Source of the DNA: Prostheceraeus crozeri
Lineage: Eukaryota > Platyhelminthes > Polycladida > Euryleptidae
Direction of reading: 5' to 3'
NCBI GenBank assembly: GCA_907163375.1
Contig: CAJQUW010012972.1
Coordinates: 186,001-250,000 of the forward strand
DNA length: 64,000 nt
Shown: positions 30,755-40,265 of the stretch, in pieces
Layout of the letters: each line of letters begins with the position of its first letter
How positions within the stretch are numbered: the first letter of the stretch is position 1
The notes under the pieces: generated by a model
What the model was told of the DNA's origin: nothing
The model's input: only the letters and a program-made list of their open reading frames with translations
The model's database searches: none
Translations under genes and position numbers: made by a program

Positions 30755-31582
30755 TTAGAAACAACATATTTCAGCTACACTTTTATAATCCTCTTCATTT
30801 AGAATCTTCTTTTCTAACAGTCTTTTCAATATAGCATGAATTTCATTGAAACTAGAATTATGTCCTTCTTTTATTGCAGATATTAAAATATTTAATCTAT
30901 TTAGTAATTCTTGTGGATCATCTGGTAAAAATATGGTTGTTTCTGTTTTCTGTTTTTCAGATAAACCTTTTCCTACTTTAACTCCCGTTGATAATAAATT
31001 TTCTAATTGTTTATAACGTCTAAGAGTTTTTACTGCACCAACTCTATCTAACATAGCTTTATATTTTATAAGATCATCTACAGCATAATTATTTAAATCT
31101 GCTCCTCTTAAAAGATTAACAAAATTTCTATCTAAATTAAAAGGAGATTTATCTGGTGAAAAAATTAAACCTCGAAAAGGTTGTGGAAATATTTCTTTTT
31201 GTCCGAGATAAAATCTAGGTATTGTTTTTCCATCTATAAATGAAATAGAATGTTCAAATTGCATAGATTTTGGTAATTTCTTATTAATGTTTGATTCTAG
31301 TAATCCATAGTCATCTAATATAGTTTTGTGCTCTGGATCTGTTATATCAATTTGTTTATCATTATTTGTAAGTTCTTTTTCAAGAGTTTTAAATGGTTTC
31401 ATAGTTTTCTCAAAATCAGTTTTTACTTGCTCGGTTTGCTGCATTTTTTCAAACATATCAGATTGAATACCAGCTTTTATCATTCTATGTTGAAGATGAT
31501 TTTCTTTCATAATTTTTCTTTGTTTTATTAACTCTTCTAATTGTTTTATTCTTTTAAAATTATCAGCTCTAATTTTATCCAT
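30755..31582 (-). CDS. Virion-associated protein, about 275 aa
   Basis: The preferred start is the internal ATG at 31582 (TTTTAAAAATGG), matching the start context of other C genes. The N-terminal 80 residues are coiled coil ('RIKQLEELIKQRKIMKEN'), the middle has 'FYLGQKEIFPQPFRGLIFSP' and the C-terminus is helical. Position beside minor capsid gene and ATPase resembles the 230-aa A/B gene, but sequence similarity is not visible by eye. Confidence 0.5.
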   Translation of the reverse strand: MDKIRADNFKRIKQLEELIKQRKIMKENHLQHRMIKAGIQSDMFEKMQQTEQVKTDFEKTMKPFKTLEKELTNNDKQIDITDPEHKTILDDYGLLESNINKKLPKSMQFEHSISFIDGKTIPRFYLGQKEIFPQPFRGLIFSPDKSPFNLDRNFVNLLRGADLNNYAVDDLIKYKAMLDRVGAVKTLRRYKQLENLLSTGVKVGKGLSEKQKTETTIFLPDDPQELLNRLNILISAIKEGHNSSFNEIHAILKRLLEKKILNEEDYKSVAEICCF

Positions 31583-31703
31583 TTTTAAAATATAATATTT
31601 GAATTTTGTGGTAACATTGGAATACAGCAAAAACATTTTACTGAACAAATTATTTTTTTATTGCTTTGTTGTTTGACATCTTTTCGTTTAAAGTTTTCTC
31701 GTT

Positions 31704-32354
31704 TTAAGTTTTTTTTAATAAAGTTTTGCTTAAATTTTCGCTTAAAGTTTTTAGCTCTTCTAAAAAAATTTTGTCATTTTCTTCATTAGAAATTTTACCA
31801 TCACTCGAAATTTTGCCATCCTGTTTATTCTTATCATCAACTTTTTCGGACTTTAAATGAAATGGCGTTTTATTAGCTTCATTAGCTATTTGATCAAATT
31901 TTTCAATCTCATCTAACGTAATAACATTATCATCACATACTCTTTGAAAGTAGTAATGTAGTTTATCATAGACTTCTTTAATATGTAAATGCTTAGTTTT
32001 TAATGATTTTCGTTTCTTAGTTATTAAAGATTTATCTAACATTGTAACAAGTGAAGTTGCAAAAACACCCGTACCTGTTAAAGCTGTAGCAACTACTGGA
32101 ATTACTAAAACACCTGAAGATATAACAATTGTTAAAACACCTAAACTTATTGTTAAGAATATGCCAATTCCTTGTGTTACATTCTTAACTTTAGACCATC
32201 TCTTTCTTAATTTATTATAATGTTCTAATCTAAGTAATAATTGCGATTCCTTATCTTTCATATAACGTACTCTATCTTTGTGTTTTGCAATATCCATTTC
32301 ATATGATAATGAAGGATATATTCTTGCGGTTTCATCCACTTTTGTTTCTTCCAT
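31704..32354 (-). CDS. Two-helix membrane protein
   Basis: Start at 32354 (TTTAAAAATGG). After a charged N-terminus with 'RLEHYNKLRKRWSKVKNV' there are two hydrophobic segments around residues 65-115 rich in Gly, Val, Ile, then a cytosolic-type charged tail with 'DDNVITLDEIEKFDQIANE', which looks like a degenerate EF-hand loop. Related two-span proteins occur in many Polintons. The first part lies in the right terminal repeat and is therefore partly duplicated at the left end. A role in membranes or entry is possible but not shown. Confidence 0.55.
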   Translation of the reverse strand: MEETKVDETARIYPSLSYEMDIAKHKDRVRYMKDKESQLLLRLEHYNKLRKRWSKVKNVTQGIGIFLTISLGVLTIVISSGVLVIPVVATALTGTGVFATSLVTMLDKSLITKKRKSLKTKHLHIKEVYDKLHYYFQRVCDDNVITLDEIEKFDQIANEANKTPFHLKSEKVDDKNKQDGKISSDGKISNEENDKIFLEELKTLSENLSKTLLKKT

Positions 32355-32817
32355 TTTTAAAGAAATATTTTTAGTCACATGTTATATTTTAAAAACCTAA
32401 AAGATGGATAAAATTCATGAATTTGAAATTCTCAACTTTTATGATTTTCGGTGTCCGGTTTTACATGACCTGGAACGGTCATGATTTAAGCGAGAAAATT
32501 GTAATTCACAAATTTTGAGATTCTTAACTTTTATGATTTTTTCGGTGTCCTGCAACGGTCATGATTTAAGCGGGGGAGAAAATTGTAATTCTCAAATTTT
32601 AAGATTTTGAAAAATTTGAAAAATTGGGTATTTTTAAAAACGCTTAAATTTTCGCCCTTCGGCCTTCGGCCACGTGAAATTTGAAGTCTACCTAAATTTT
32701 TGAAATTTTGAAATTTTGATTTTTTTGAAAAAACCCGCAAAAGTGTGACATCCGGCGTAAGCGAAGCGAAGCAAAGCGAAGCGAAGCGTCGCGCCGGATG
32801 TCACACTATATACTACT
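32204..32817. repeat. Right terminal inverted repeat of C
   Basis: Reverse complement of 14706-15319, ending CTATATACTACT. The tip palindrome is kept with one mismatch (arms 32743-32757 and 32791-32806). Confidence 0.9.
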
Positions 32818-32823
32818 AACGAC
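32818..32823. repeat. Target-site duplication of element C (right)
   Basis: AACGAC, identical to 14700-14705. Confidence 0.95.
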
Positions 32824-34205
32824 CAATATAATATTGTAGCTCGACGACTTCCAACTCCTGAAGAAATCGTGCTGAAGAAAGAAACAAAGAAGATCAGATA
32901 ATATGACCATTATGCAGGAAAATGATCCGAATGATCAATTCCCGGAAACATCGGCGAACGATGGAAAGGAACGCCAGCGAGAAATAATAAATAGATACTT
33001 TCTTTAATTTCCTTTTTTCTCAGTTGGACCTTGAATTTCTAGTAATTTTCGCATACACAATATTATTTGCATTGTCACTCTAGTGAATTAAGTCGTTTTC
33101 AAAAATAATCATCTACATTACATTGGAAAATGGAAGGTTGTATTTGACGACATTATCTTGAATTAAGTTGACTAATCTCAATTCACGAGGAAGACTTTGT
33201 GTTGAGTTTATGAGAATATAAGAGCTTACATGTAATTATAGCATTATGAAAAGTGAAGCATGCAATAGCGATTACTTTAAATTTGCATTATTTGCAGCTC
33301 AAGGTATAAGATTGCATTGCCAAAGTATTCCAATATCAATAACACAGTTCATCTTTTTAATTCATGGTTTTTAATTATTTTTCACTCTTCCTATCTATAG
33401 ATATTTTGACCATATTCTTTGATCATAGGTTACTCTTGAACATTAGCAAATGCGAGTATTAAATTTGACATTTGAACTAACGATAAATTCAACCAAATGT
33501 TAACAGTTTTTGCAGTGAAAGTTTGTAAAAAATAAAGATCTTTGATGGAAGCTAATAATGGGTCGGATACGTCCTGTTATATTCATCATTGGCATGATAA
33601 GATTGAATCTACAATATTTTGCTGTGCGCTCCATTCTGATTGGTTGTTGAAATCTACCAGTACAATGTCAACTCATGTAATAATAAATGCTGGTAAAAAA
33701 ATTTCTATATCTATGTTAGCAACTGGTGGCACCATCTTCTCAATCATGAGATGACGATTATAATGCAGTCTATTTTGTTTTATTTGATGCAGTTTTAGCT
33801 GAGCTATCGCCAATTTTATGTTTCGACAACTTTTGTGTTGACGATAAGTCCACGGCATTCACTCATTAGTTGAGTAATTAAGACGTGCACACTTTGAGAA
33901 TAAATGTATTATTCCACATAACTTTGGAACTACTGCATCGATTTTGATAAACGAAACGTTGTCTTCATCGTAACAACAAGATGAATACAACTGCAGTTCC
34001 AGTTTGTCGGTAACTGATATTTTTTCAAATTGTTTTTTTCACCGTCAATCAATCGTCCCTTGCCACACTTATCACTACGATATCATCCGCTGTCTCAAGA
34101 GAAATCGCCCACCAACAGGAAGAATTATACCGAAATCCTCCTTAACATGCAACGTTTAAGTTGACTGATAGCAGATAGAACTTTGTGACTTTATTTTTTA
34201 TTTGT
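32824..34205. other. AT-rich region of A beyond C, no supported gene
   Basis: 32824-32905 may be the end of a broken protein gene continuing from 14.7 kb. Near 33634 there is another ATTCTGATTGGTTGTTGA block like the accessory-gene promoters, without a convincing gene after it. The rest shows no coding signal. Confidence 0.35.
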
Positions 34206-34300
34206 ATGATAGATTCAGTCAGACCGAAGTCTGTCCAGGGCAAACCACGTGCAGGTACTATCATATTATGCCCCATGGTGGTCTTTAAAAAGACCGTTGG
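34206..34300 (-). terminator. 3' module of the 88-aa accessory gene (A) with histone-type hairpin
   Basis: On the coding strand the hairpin GGTCTT-TTTA-AAGACC (34295-34280) starts about 30 bases after the stop codon and is followed by ACCA, as in replication-dependent histone mRNAs. All six pairs are Watson-Crick. About 50 bases further is CAGAC-TTCG-GTCTG. Compare 41612, 42088, 42607 and 34749. Confidence 0.75.
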
Positions 34301-34324
34301 TTCGTTCTCGGGATACGAATAGAC

Positions 34325-34591
34325 TTAGGTTTGGTCGATTCCGTTGAGAGAGACTTGTAATCTCTCTATGTCAGCGGCATCGACCTCCTCTACTATAAGC
34401 TGACTGCTAGAGGGCGGTATATACCCCCACTCTGTTGAATTGGCATCATCGTCAGTTGTTGATGAGCCAATTTGAGCAAGACTGTTATATACTCGCTCTC
34501 GCTCCTCCATCTGTAGAATCTCAATAAATAAATTTCTCGGTCTAAGCCGAGGCTTGTCAGGAGAGCTGACTGTCGTCTTAGGTGTTTTCAT
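34325..34591 (-). CDS. Accessory protein of A/B family, 88 aa
   Basis: Homologue of 41792-42058 in B. Both start 'M-x-TP' with a Ser/Pro tail, then 'LRPRNLF', a helix with 'ERVYNSLAQIG' and a conserved 'TEWGYIP'. No domain recognised. It is intronless with a very short leader after a TATA-like box and ends in a histone-type hairpin, like a replication-dependent histone gene, although the protein is not a histone. Confidence 0.6.
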   Translation of the reverse strand: MKTPKTTVSSPDKPRLRPRNLFIEILQMEERERVYNSLAQIGSSTTDDDANSTEWGYIPPSSSQLIVEEVDAADIERLQVSLNGIDQT

Positions 34592-34748
34592 GATGGAGTA
34601 TAGAATGAAAATGAAAGAGAGGCAATGGTTTACATACCTCTATGATACAAAGACATGACTCAGTCTTTCTAATTATGTGATAGATTCAGTCAGACCGAAG
34701 TATGTCCAGAGCAAACCACGAGGAGGTACTATTACTCTTGCTCCGTGT

Positions 34749-34764
34749 GGCCCTTAAAAGAGCC
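34749..34764 (-). terminator. Histone-type 3' hairpin of the coiled-coil gene (A)
   Basis: GGCTCT-TTTA-AGGGCC followed by ACACGG and then GCAAGAG. It fits the histone stem-loop pattern (6-bp stem, 4-base loop, closing U-A pair, then ACA/ACC) with one G-U pair. Confidence 0.75.
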
Positions 34765-34799
34765 GTTTGAGGCGTTTTCGGGATCAAAGCGATCCTACT

Positions 34800-35939
34800 G
34801 CTGATGTAAAGACTCTGAAAGGAAAATAATAGGAGATTCGATGCGTAAGGGAAATGATTATGTTGAAGCAATTTACTGGGAACTTTCTTTCGGACTTTTC
34901 GGACGACGAAGTCCTCATGCTCGCCAGTGATGTCCATGTTCATACGCAGACATCGGACTCCGTCGCCCTCATAGCACTGCTGCGTCTGATTGGGGTCGCT
35001 GGTGATGGTTGGGGCGTCGCACACATTATTTTCGAAGAGGGGAAGATGGAATTCATACACTCTTCTTTTTCTACACATCTCACGCTCATGCAATCGCTCT
35101 ACTTCAGCCACCAACCTCTTGTTCACGCCCTTCACTTCCTCTGTTTCCTTCACCACGCTTCGCATCCGATCTATCTCATCATCCTTCCTTAACAAATTCG
35201 CCTGCAGACTACTCACCAAACTTGCTTTCTTCATCAGCTCACTCCTTTCCACCATCCACTCTTTCTCCTTCTGCCTCATACTTTCCAACTCTTCTCTCGT
35301 CACCTTATGCCCTTCAACCTTCGCAGTCAACTTCTCATTCCGCATCACCAATACTTTATTTTTCTCCTCAACCGTCCTCAATCGATTCTTCATCTTCACA
35401 TATTCATCCCTTGTGTTCCCTTCCTCCCTCCGAGAGGCGATGATGCTGCCAACGGTTTACCCACTTCCTTTCCCTCATCCTTCCCCTTCTCCTCAAGATC
35501 ATTAATGTTCCCAAACAATTCCTCCAACACGTCATCCAAATCAACATCAACATCAGGCTTCTTGATGTCACCTCTCAACTCCACTTCTTCCTCACTCATA
35601 CCCTCATCAGTTGCCTTGGTAACACCTTTCTTTCCCACCGCACCCTCAATCGTCGCCACTGCCACTCTCACCTCTTCCATATCCATCAAAACTCCCTCAA
35701 ACCACGACTTAAACCCCTGCATACTAATATTGCCACTAGGGCACTGGCTATGGTTCCTAATGAACTCTACATCACTCCCATCCTCACATACTACCTTGCA
35801 CACACACCCTCAACAACACTTTCCTCACATGCTCGCCCACCGTCCCCTCTTTGATGTGCTTTTTGAGCTCGCTGCCTCTGGCAATACGGCTACAGCTACG
35901 CTTGCCGATGAGCATTCGCGCATTGATCATTTTAGTCAT
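34800..35939 (-). pseudogene. Coiled-coil accessory gene of A, frameshifted
   Basis: Counterpart of the 409-aa B gene. Starting at ATG 35939 the N-terminal Cys/His region is recognisable, then the frame shifts near 35800 and again near 35400. An acidic linker ('DVDVDLDDVLEEL') and a long coiled coil follow, with the conserved C-terminal block 'YEFHLPLFENNV' and 'GDGVRCLRMNMDITGEH'. The reading frames with Ser/Pro-rich products on the other strand are antisense shadows. Confidence 0.6.
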
Positions 35940-36640
35940 AGTGACGATTCTGTAAAGATAGGGTAAAAATTTGATAGCAAGTGTTTATAGGATACTACTT
36001 GCTGATATGCATTGAAAGACTAAGTCCAAAAACATTTGATAGCAATCGTCTAGGCGTTAGGCTCTTGAATCCGTTACAGGCATTACTCAGAGGGGATGTT
36101 ATCCCAGCTCCAAGGCCTCGACCCACAAATCCAACCTCGGGCGGACACAGCGTGCGTCATGTCACTGTGTTGGTATCCGGGCCCCGATTTTGACATGAAA
36201 ACCGGTGGAACTATTTACAAGAGGAAACGTCCCAAGTCGCAGAGACTCATAAACGACTGCTTTTTATCTAAAAACTTTAATCATCATCATTAAATACGAA
36301 TTGAAATTTTTCAGTATTTCAATACTACTCATAAAACGTTTATAAGTAGTCTGTCACCTACAGCACATCATGAGCTGTCAAACGTTTTTTGAATCAAATC
36401 TAAAGGACTTATAGAAGCAAAGTTATAGCCGTTTGAAGATTTCGGCCTACTATCATCAAATGGTCAGTCATGCTATACTGACTAACCTATGAGTCTGACT
36501 CCTTAACTGATATCATCAATAAAAAGTCAGAAGTCCGATATCGGACCTCAAGAGAAACGACTTACCTGTAGTCAGTTTCTCAATTTAGTGAGATTCCTCT
36601 CCCGGACTCGTACTTATATATCCTGTGAATATGCAATCGA
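35940..36640 (-). promoter_or_regulatory. Leader intron and TATA promoter of the A coiled-coil gene
   Basis: A TATATAAG box (about 36614) is followed by a leader exon ending CAG and a GTAAG donor at 36565, then CCGATATCGG as in B (39.4 kb). The intron would run to just before the ATG at 35939. I see no other gene here. Confidence 0.45.
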
Positions 36641-36674
36641 TAAGAGGGGGAGACATTGGTTATCCAAAATTTGA

Positions 36675-37088
36675 CGCTGATTCCAAATCTGGTCTCAGTT
36701 TTCTCGTCCGATGCTTCGTTCGCCCGCTGGAGCCCAAAACACAAAACTCAACCTCTGACGGCTCTCTAACATGATCAAAAGTCTCAATGTCACTCTGAAG
36801 CCTCAGCAAAGGAAGGTAGGGAGAAACTGTGCTTTCCAATGAATTTGTGGTACTCTTAGCTTTCAAACGAGCTATTGCACGACTTTCTACGATCTCTAGA
36901 ACCGAAGTTGGAAGAACGCTGCCGAGGGGGGGTCGAAGTTCTTCGTTCTTTGGCCTACGACTTTGGAAACAAGTCCCTGAGACCCAAAATTGGCCAAAAA
37001 GCTCAAATCCGCCGTCCATTTTCACGTACGAGGCTTCATTTAGCCGCTACAGTTATTTTCTCACTCAAAAACCCTCTTAAACCCATCT
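36675..37088. repeat. Right terminal inverted repeat of A (truncated)
   Basis: Reverse complement of the inner left repeat of A; similarity ends abruptly at 37088, opposite left position 3066. The outer about 225 bp are missing. Confidence 0.75.
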
Positions 37089-37810
37089 AACCCTAGATGC
37101 CCGTTTTTGGATAAAACATGCATGATGCATGTATCACGGATAAATCCCATCAAGAAATTTCGTTCCTTATTAAGTAAAATGGTCTTTTTTGGTGTAGGTA
37201 TGACTATACTAATAATATCTAGCATTGTAAAGAGTGGGAAATGTATATAAAAATTACTCTGAATAGTAATTTGGAATTGTACATGGTAAAAACATCGATG
37301 ATCCATGTACGTGGATAAAATACATAATTAAAAGAGCGTTTCATGAAGAGTTAGATACCGACTTTACTAATAATATTGATGCTGTAAGAAGTGACAAATG
37401 CATTTAAATTACTCAAAGAATCGCTCATGGATAAAACATCGATGATCCATGGATATGGACATATGAAACATGTAGGGCCTATACGACATATGAAATATGC
37501 ATGCGTCTACTATCATTTCGAGTATTTTATATATGTCCATTTATATTTGATGAAATGGTGAAATGGTGTGTATGAAAAGATATTCAGGTGACTTCATCGC
37601 TTCTCTCTCTCTCTCTCATTCACTCACTCGTTCCCCTTTTCTTCTTCTTCTTCTACTCATTTTTCATCATCTTTTACATTCACTACATGCACACTGTAGC
37701 TAATAGCAACAACATCAGTCAATGCTGACGAACGCATCAGATCAAGAATATTAGGCCTACACATGACATATATTTTCAATATTAAGGGAGCCTAAACAAT
37801 TCTATTGGCA
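37089..37810. other. Host-like spacer with diverged repeats
   Basis: The motif GGATAAAACATCGATGATCC and close variants occurs three times with about 150-175 bp spacing, followed by a CT-rich microsatellite (37600-37655). No gene is seen. Confidence 0.5.
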
Positions 37811-37816
37811 GTCGGC
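37811..37816. repeat. Target-site duplication of element B (left)
   Basis: GTCGGC, identical to 61898-61903 on the same strand, directly outside the termini. Confidence 0.95.
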
Positions 37817-39005
37817 AGTAGTAAGCAAAACTCCACTTCTGGACCGCGCAAGATGGCCGCCATCGCTGCGTCCCCCCCCTCTGGCACGGCAGAGTGTCGT
37901 GGTCGGCCGCCGTGGTGCTTCGTGTCTGAGTCCCCCCCCCTCTGGAACGACAGAGGTTGTGGTCTGTCGTGGTGTGCGGGCCAGGTGGGTTCACAACATG
38001 TTCGCTGACTCCCCCCCCTCTGGAACGACAGAGTGTGAGACTCGAGTGAGTTGATCCGACCGCCTGGTTGACGTGGGCGACCGCCAGGATTAGTCTTGAG
38101 GCTATAGTGTGTGATGTTTTTGGTGCAATCTGCTGAATGTTGGGTTGTAAAATGGGTTGTTTCGAGTGGAAGGAGTGGTCGGATGAGAAAACGGAGGTCG
38201 GATTCGTGTTCAGCGTGAAATTCTGCATCGGTAGGGTGAGTTTCAAGGCAATCGGTGAGAAAAAATTTTTCTTCAAAATTTTAACAGAGTTAGAATTTGG
38301 GACGTTTTGGTGTGTAGCGTCCAAACGAAGCATCGGATGAGAAAACGGAGGTCAGATTCGGATTCAGCGTGAAATTCTGCATCGGTAGGGTGAGTTTCAA
38401 GTCAATCGGAGAGAAAAAATTTTCGGCTGACGTCCCCCCCCCCTGGACAGCTTGCTTCCAGTGGACGGATTTTGTCGTGCGATAGCTCGTTTGAAAGCTA
38501 AGAGTGAGACAAATTCAGTGAAAGAATCGGCTTGTTTCTATCTGTCTTCGTTCAAAAGTTAGAGCGGTTACAAGATTTTAGGTCGGAGCTCGCTCACCTG
38601 AAAAAATCCTAAGTGTCAGAGTGACTTTGTATGGGTAAAATTTTGAAAATTTTCCAAAGTGTGGAATTTCGACCTGGGACCGTCACCAAAACATTTTTCA
38701 TCAAATTTCACTGACCCCCCCCCCGACAGCAACCTTCTAACTTTGGTTCTAGTGGACGGATTTTGTCTTACAGCTACTCGTTTGAAAGAGGAGAAAAAAC
38801 TGCTCGACAACATTTTTTGTTGCGAGTCAATCGGACCAGCCGTTCACAAGTTAGAGCGGTTACAAGATTTTAGGTCGGAGCTCGCTCACCTGAAAAAATC
38901 CTAAGTGTCAGAGTGACTTTGTATGGGTAAAATTTTGAAAATTTTCCAAAGTGTGGAATTTCGACCTGGGACCGTCACCAAAACATTTTTCATCAAATTT
39001 CTCTG
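37817..39005. repeat. Left terminal inverted repeat of B with repeated C-tract sites
   Basis: About 1,190 bp, matching 60709-61897. Three blocks of C7-C9 followed by TCTGG(A/C)ACG(A/G)CAGAG lie near 37867, 37931 and 38009, and further C-tracts near 38428 and 38716. Units of about 150 and 290 bp are tandemly duplicated inside. The recurring reading frames here ('MWNFDLGPSPKHF') come from these repeats. Confidence 0.85.
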
Positions 39006-39640
39006 AACGAGGGGGGGGAGGGGGGGTCGGTGAAATTTGATGAAAAATGTTTTGGTAAAGGTCCCAGGTCGAAATTCGGAAGTTTTAAATTTTTCAAAAT
39101 TTTCACCACACTGGAGCTCTCACACTTAGGAATTTTTTCACTTGTGGCATGTTACATGGACATGTGCTGGCGGACCAACTTCCCGTGGTCATATGAGAAT
39201 GGTTCAGGTGTCATATTGTAAAGAATGATGAGACAAATCGTTTGCAACAAACCGCATGTCGCTACGATGAATACTTTCGGAGATAGAGCCATTTTAAGTT
39301 TTCTTCCGAGCATATATAAACCCCCGACAACGTAAGTCTGATCACTTCATCGAAAGACGAGGTAAGCGACGGTCGTCGCTCTGAGCTCCCGATATCGGGT
39401 GCAAAGGACTCTATCTTTTGAAGTAGGCAAGCTATCTTGCTACTTCAAAGTTTGTATGATAGAGTTTGATAGTGTCTTTACTACTGATAAAATTTTTTAA
39501 AAGTAGTATGAGTAGTAAAATGCGGAATTTTTTAAAAATTCTTAATTTTCAGTTTTTTCAAAGTTTTAACATATAGACTAAGGTTTTCAAGTATCCTGAG
39601 TTCAAATCTGCTATCAGATTTGACATTTAACTAAGTCTAA

Positions 39641-39847
39641 GGCAGCTTTGAGGGGTTAGATCCCAGCTACTGATCACTACCTTTGACTCGGCGTTCCTGT
39701 TACCACTTCGGGGCAGTGACAATGATGTCTTCAGCTGTAAAGAGCGGGTATCGGGGAAGATCTCTCACTTCCCTAGTGATCAGTACAAGGCCTTCGGGCT
39801 GTCGACGGGATCGAGTGCCACTCACTACACTCACATCTATCATTCCT
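39641..39847 (+). ncRNA. Candidate structured RNA, intronic repeat copy 1
   Basis: About 207 bp, repeated at 39957-40163. TACTGATCACTA (39668-39679) can pair over 12 bp with TAGTGATCAGTA (39774-39785). Inside and next to it are GGAAG...CTTCC and GGCC-TTCG-GGCT. In copy 2 the only change in the long stem gives a G-U pair. No protein frame is conserved. The class of RNA is unknown; it could also be a DNA element. Confidence 0.4.
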
Positions 39848-39956
39848 CACTAAGTGTTGATATTATGTTGAATGTTGACTAAGTTGAATGTTGAATGATG
39901 ATATTATGTTCTAGGCTGTATACTACATTCAAATCTGCTATCAGAAATTTAACTAA

Positions 39957-40163
39957 GGCAGCTTTGAGGGGTTAGATCCCAGCTACTGATCACTACCTTT
40001 GACTCAGCGTTCCTGTTACCACTTCGGGGCAGTGACAATGATGTCTTTAGCTGTAAAGAGCGGGTATCGGGGAAGATCTCTCACTTCCCTAGTGATCGGT
40101 ACAAGGCCTTCGGGCTGTCGACGGGATCGAGTGCCACTCACTACACTCACATCTATCATTCCT
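39957..40163 (+). ncRNA. Candidate structured RNA, intronic repeat copy 2
   Basis: Direct repeat of copy 1 with few substitutions; long stem and TTCG hairpin are preserved. Confidence 0.4.
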
Positions 40164-40265
40164 GACTAAGTGTAATGCTTTAGGAATATGACTGTACTAC
40201 ATGATTCAAAACTTATACTAATTTCATTATCTTACAGTTAACGAGATATCTGAGTACTGACAAAA

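Larger units (their letters stand above)
14706..32817. mobile_element. Polinton element C, complete, 18,112 bp
   Basis: Both ends read AGTAGTATATAG inward, the terminal repeats are near-identical over about 614 bp and a perfect 6-bp target duplication flanks them. It contains protease, integrase, capsid genes, fibre-like protein, polymerase and ATPase. Base composition is far more AT-rich than A and B and proteins are only distantly similar, so it is another lineage. Apart from the mariner in the polymerase gene I found no broken core gene, so it looks young compared with A. Confidence 0.95.
2840..37088 (+). mobile_element. Polinton/Maverick element A (decayed, interrupted by element C)
   Basis: The left end begins AGTAGTAAGG, matching the AGTAGTAAGC terminus of element B. 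The right inverted repeat matches the left one only inward of 37088, so the outer right end is lost and no target duplication can be shown (the six bases before the left end are ATGCGT). Without element C the element is about 16 kb. Gene order is the same as in B, but polymerase, both minor capsid genes and the PC4-like genes are largely removed by one internal deletion, and many other genes carry stops or frameshifts. Accessory genes continue on the far side of C at 34.3-35.9 kb, which shows that C lies inside A. Confidence 0.85.
39310..40240 (+). promoter_or_regulatory. Promoter and leader intron of the B coiled-coil gene
   Basis: A TATATAAA box (39312) precedes a short leader exon ending GACGAG; the donor GTAAGCG is at 39362 and the acceptor CTTACAG ends at 40236. 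The intron of about 875 bp carries the two structured repeats listed next. Confidence 0.55.

Noticed and set aside
34854-35966. Ser/Pro/His-rich plus-strand reading frames
   Set aside because: They lie antisense to the coiled-coil accessory gene, whose protein is conserved in B.
38616-39221. Repeated frames 'MWNFDLGPSPKHF' in terminal repeats (also 60420-61051)
   Set aside because: They run through C-tracts and repeat units, occur on both ends, and have no domain; no support as genes.
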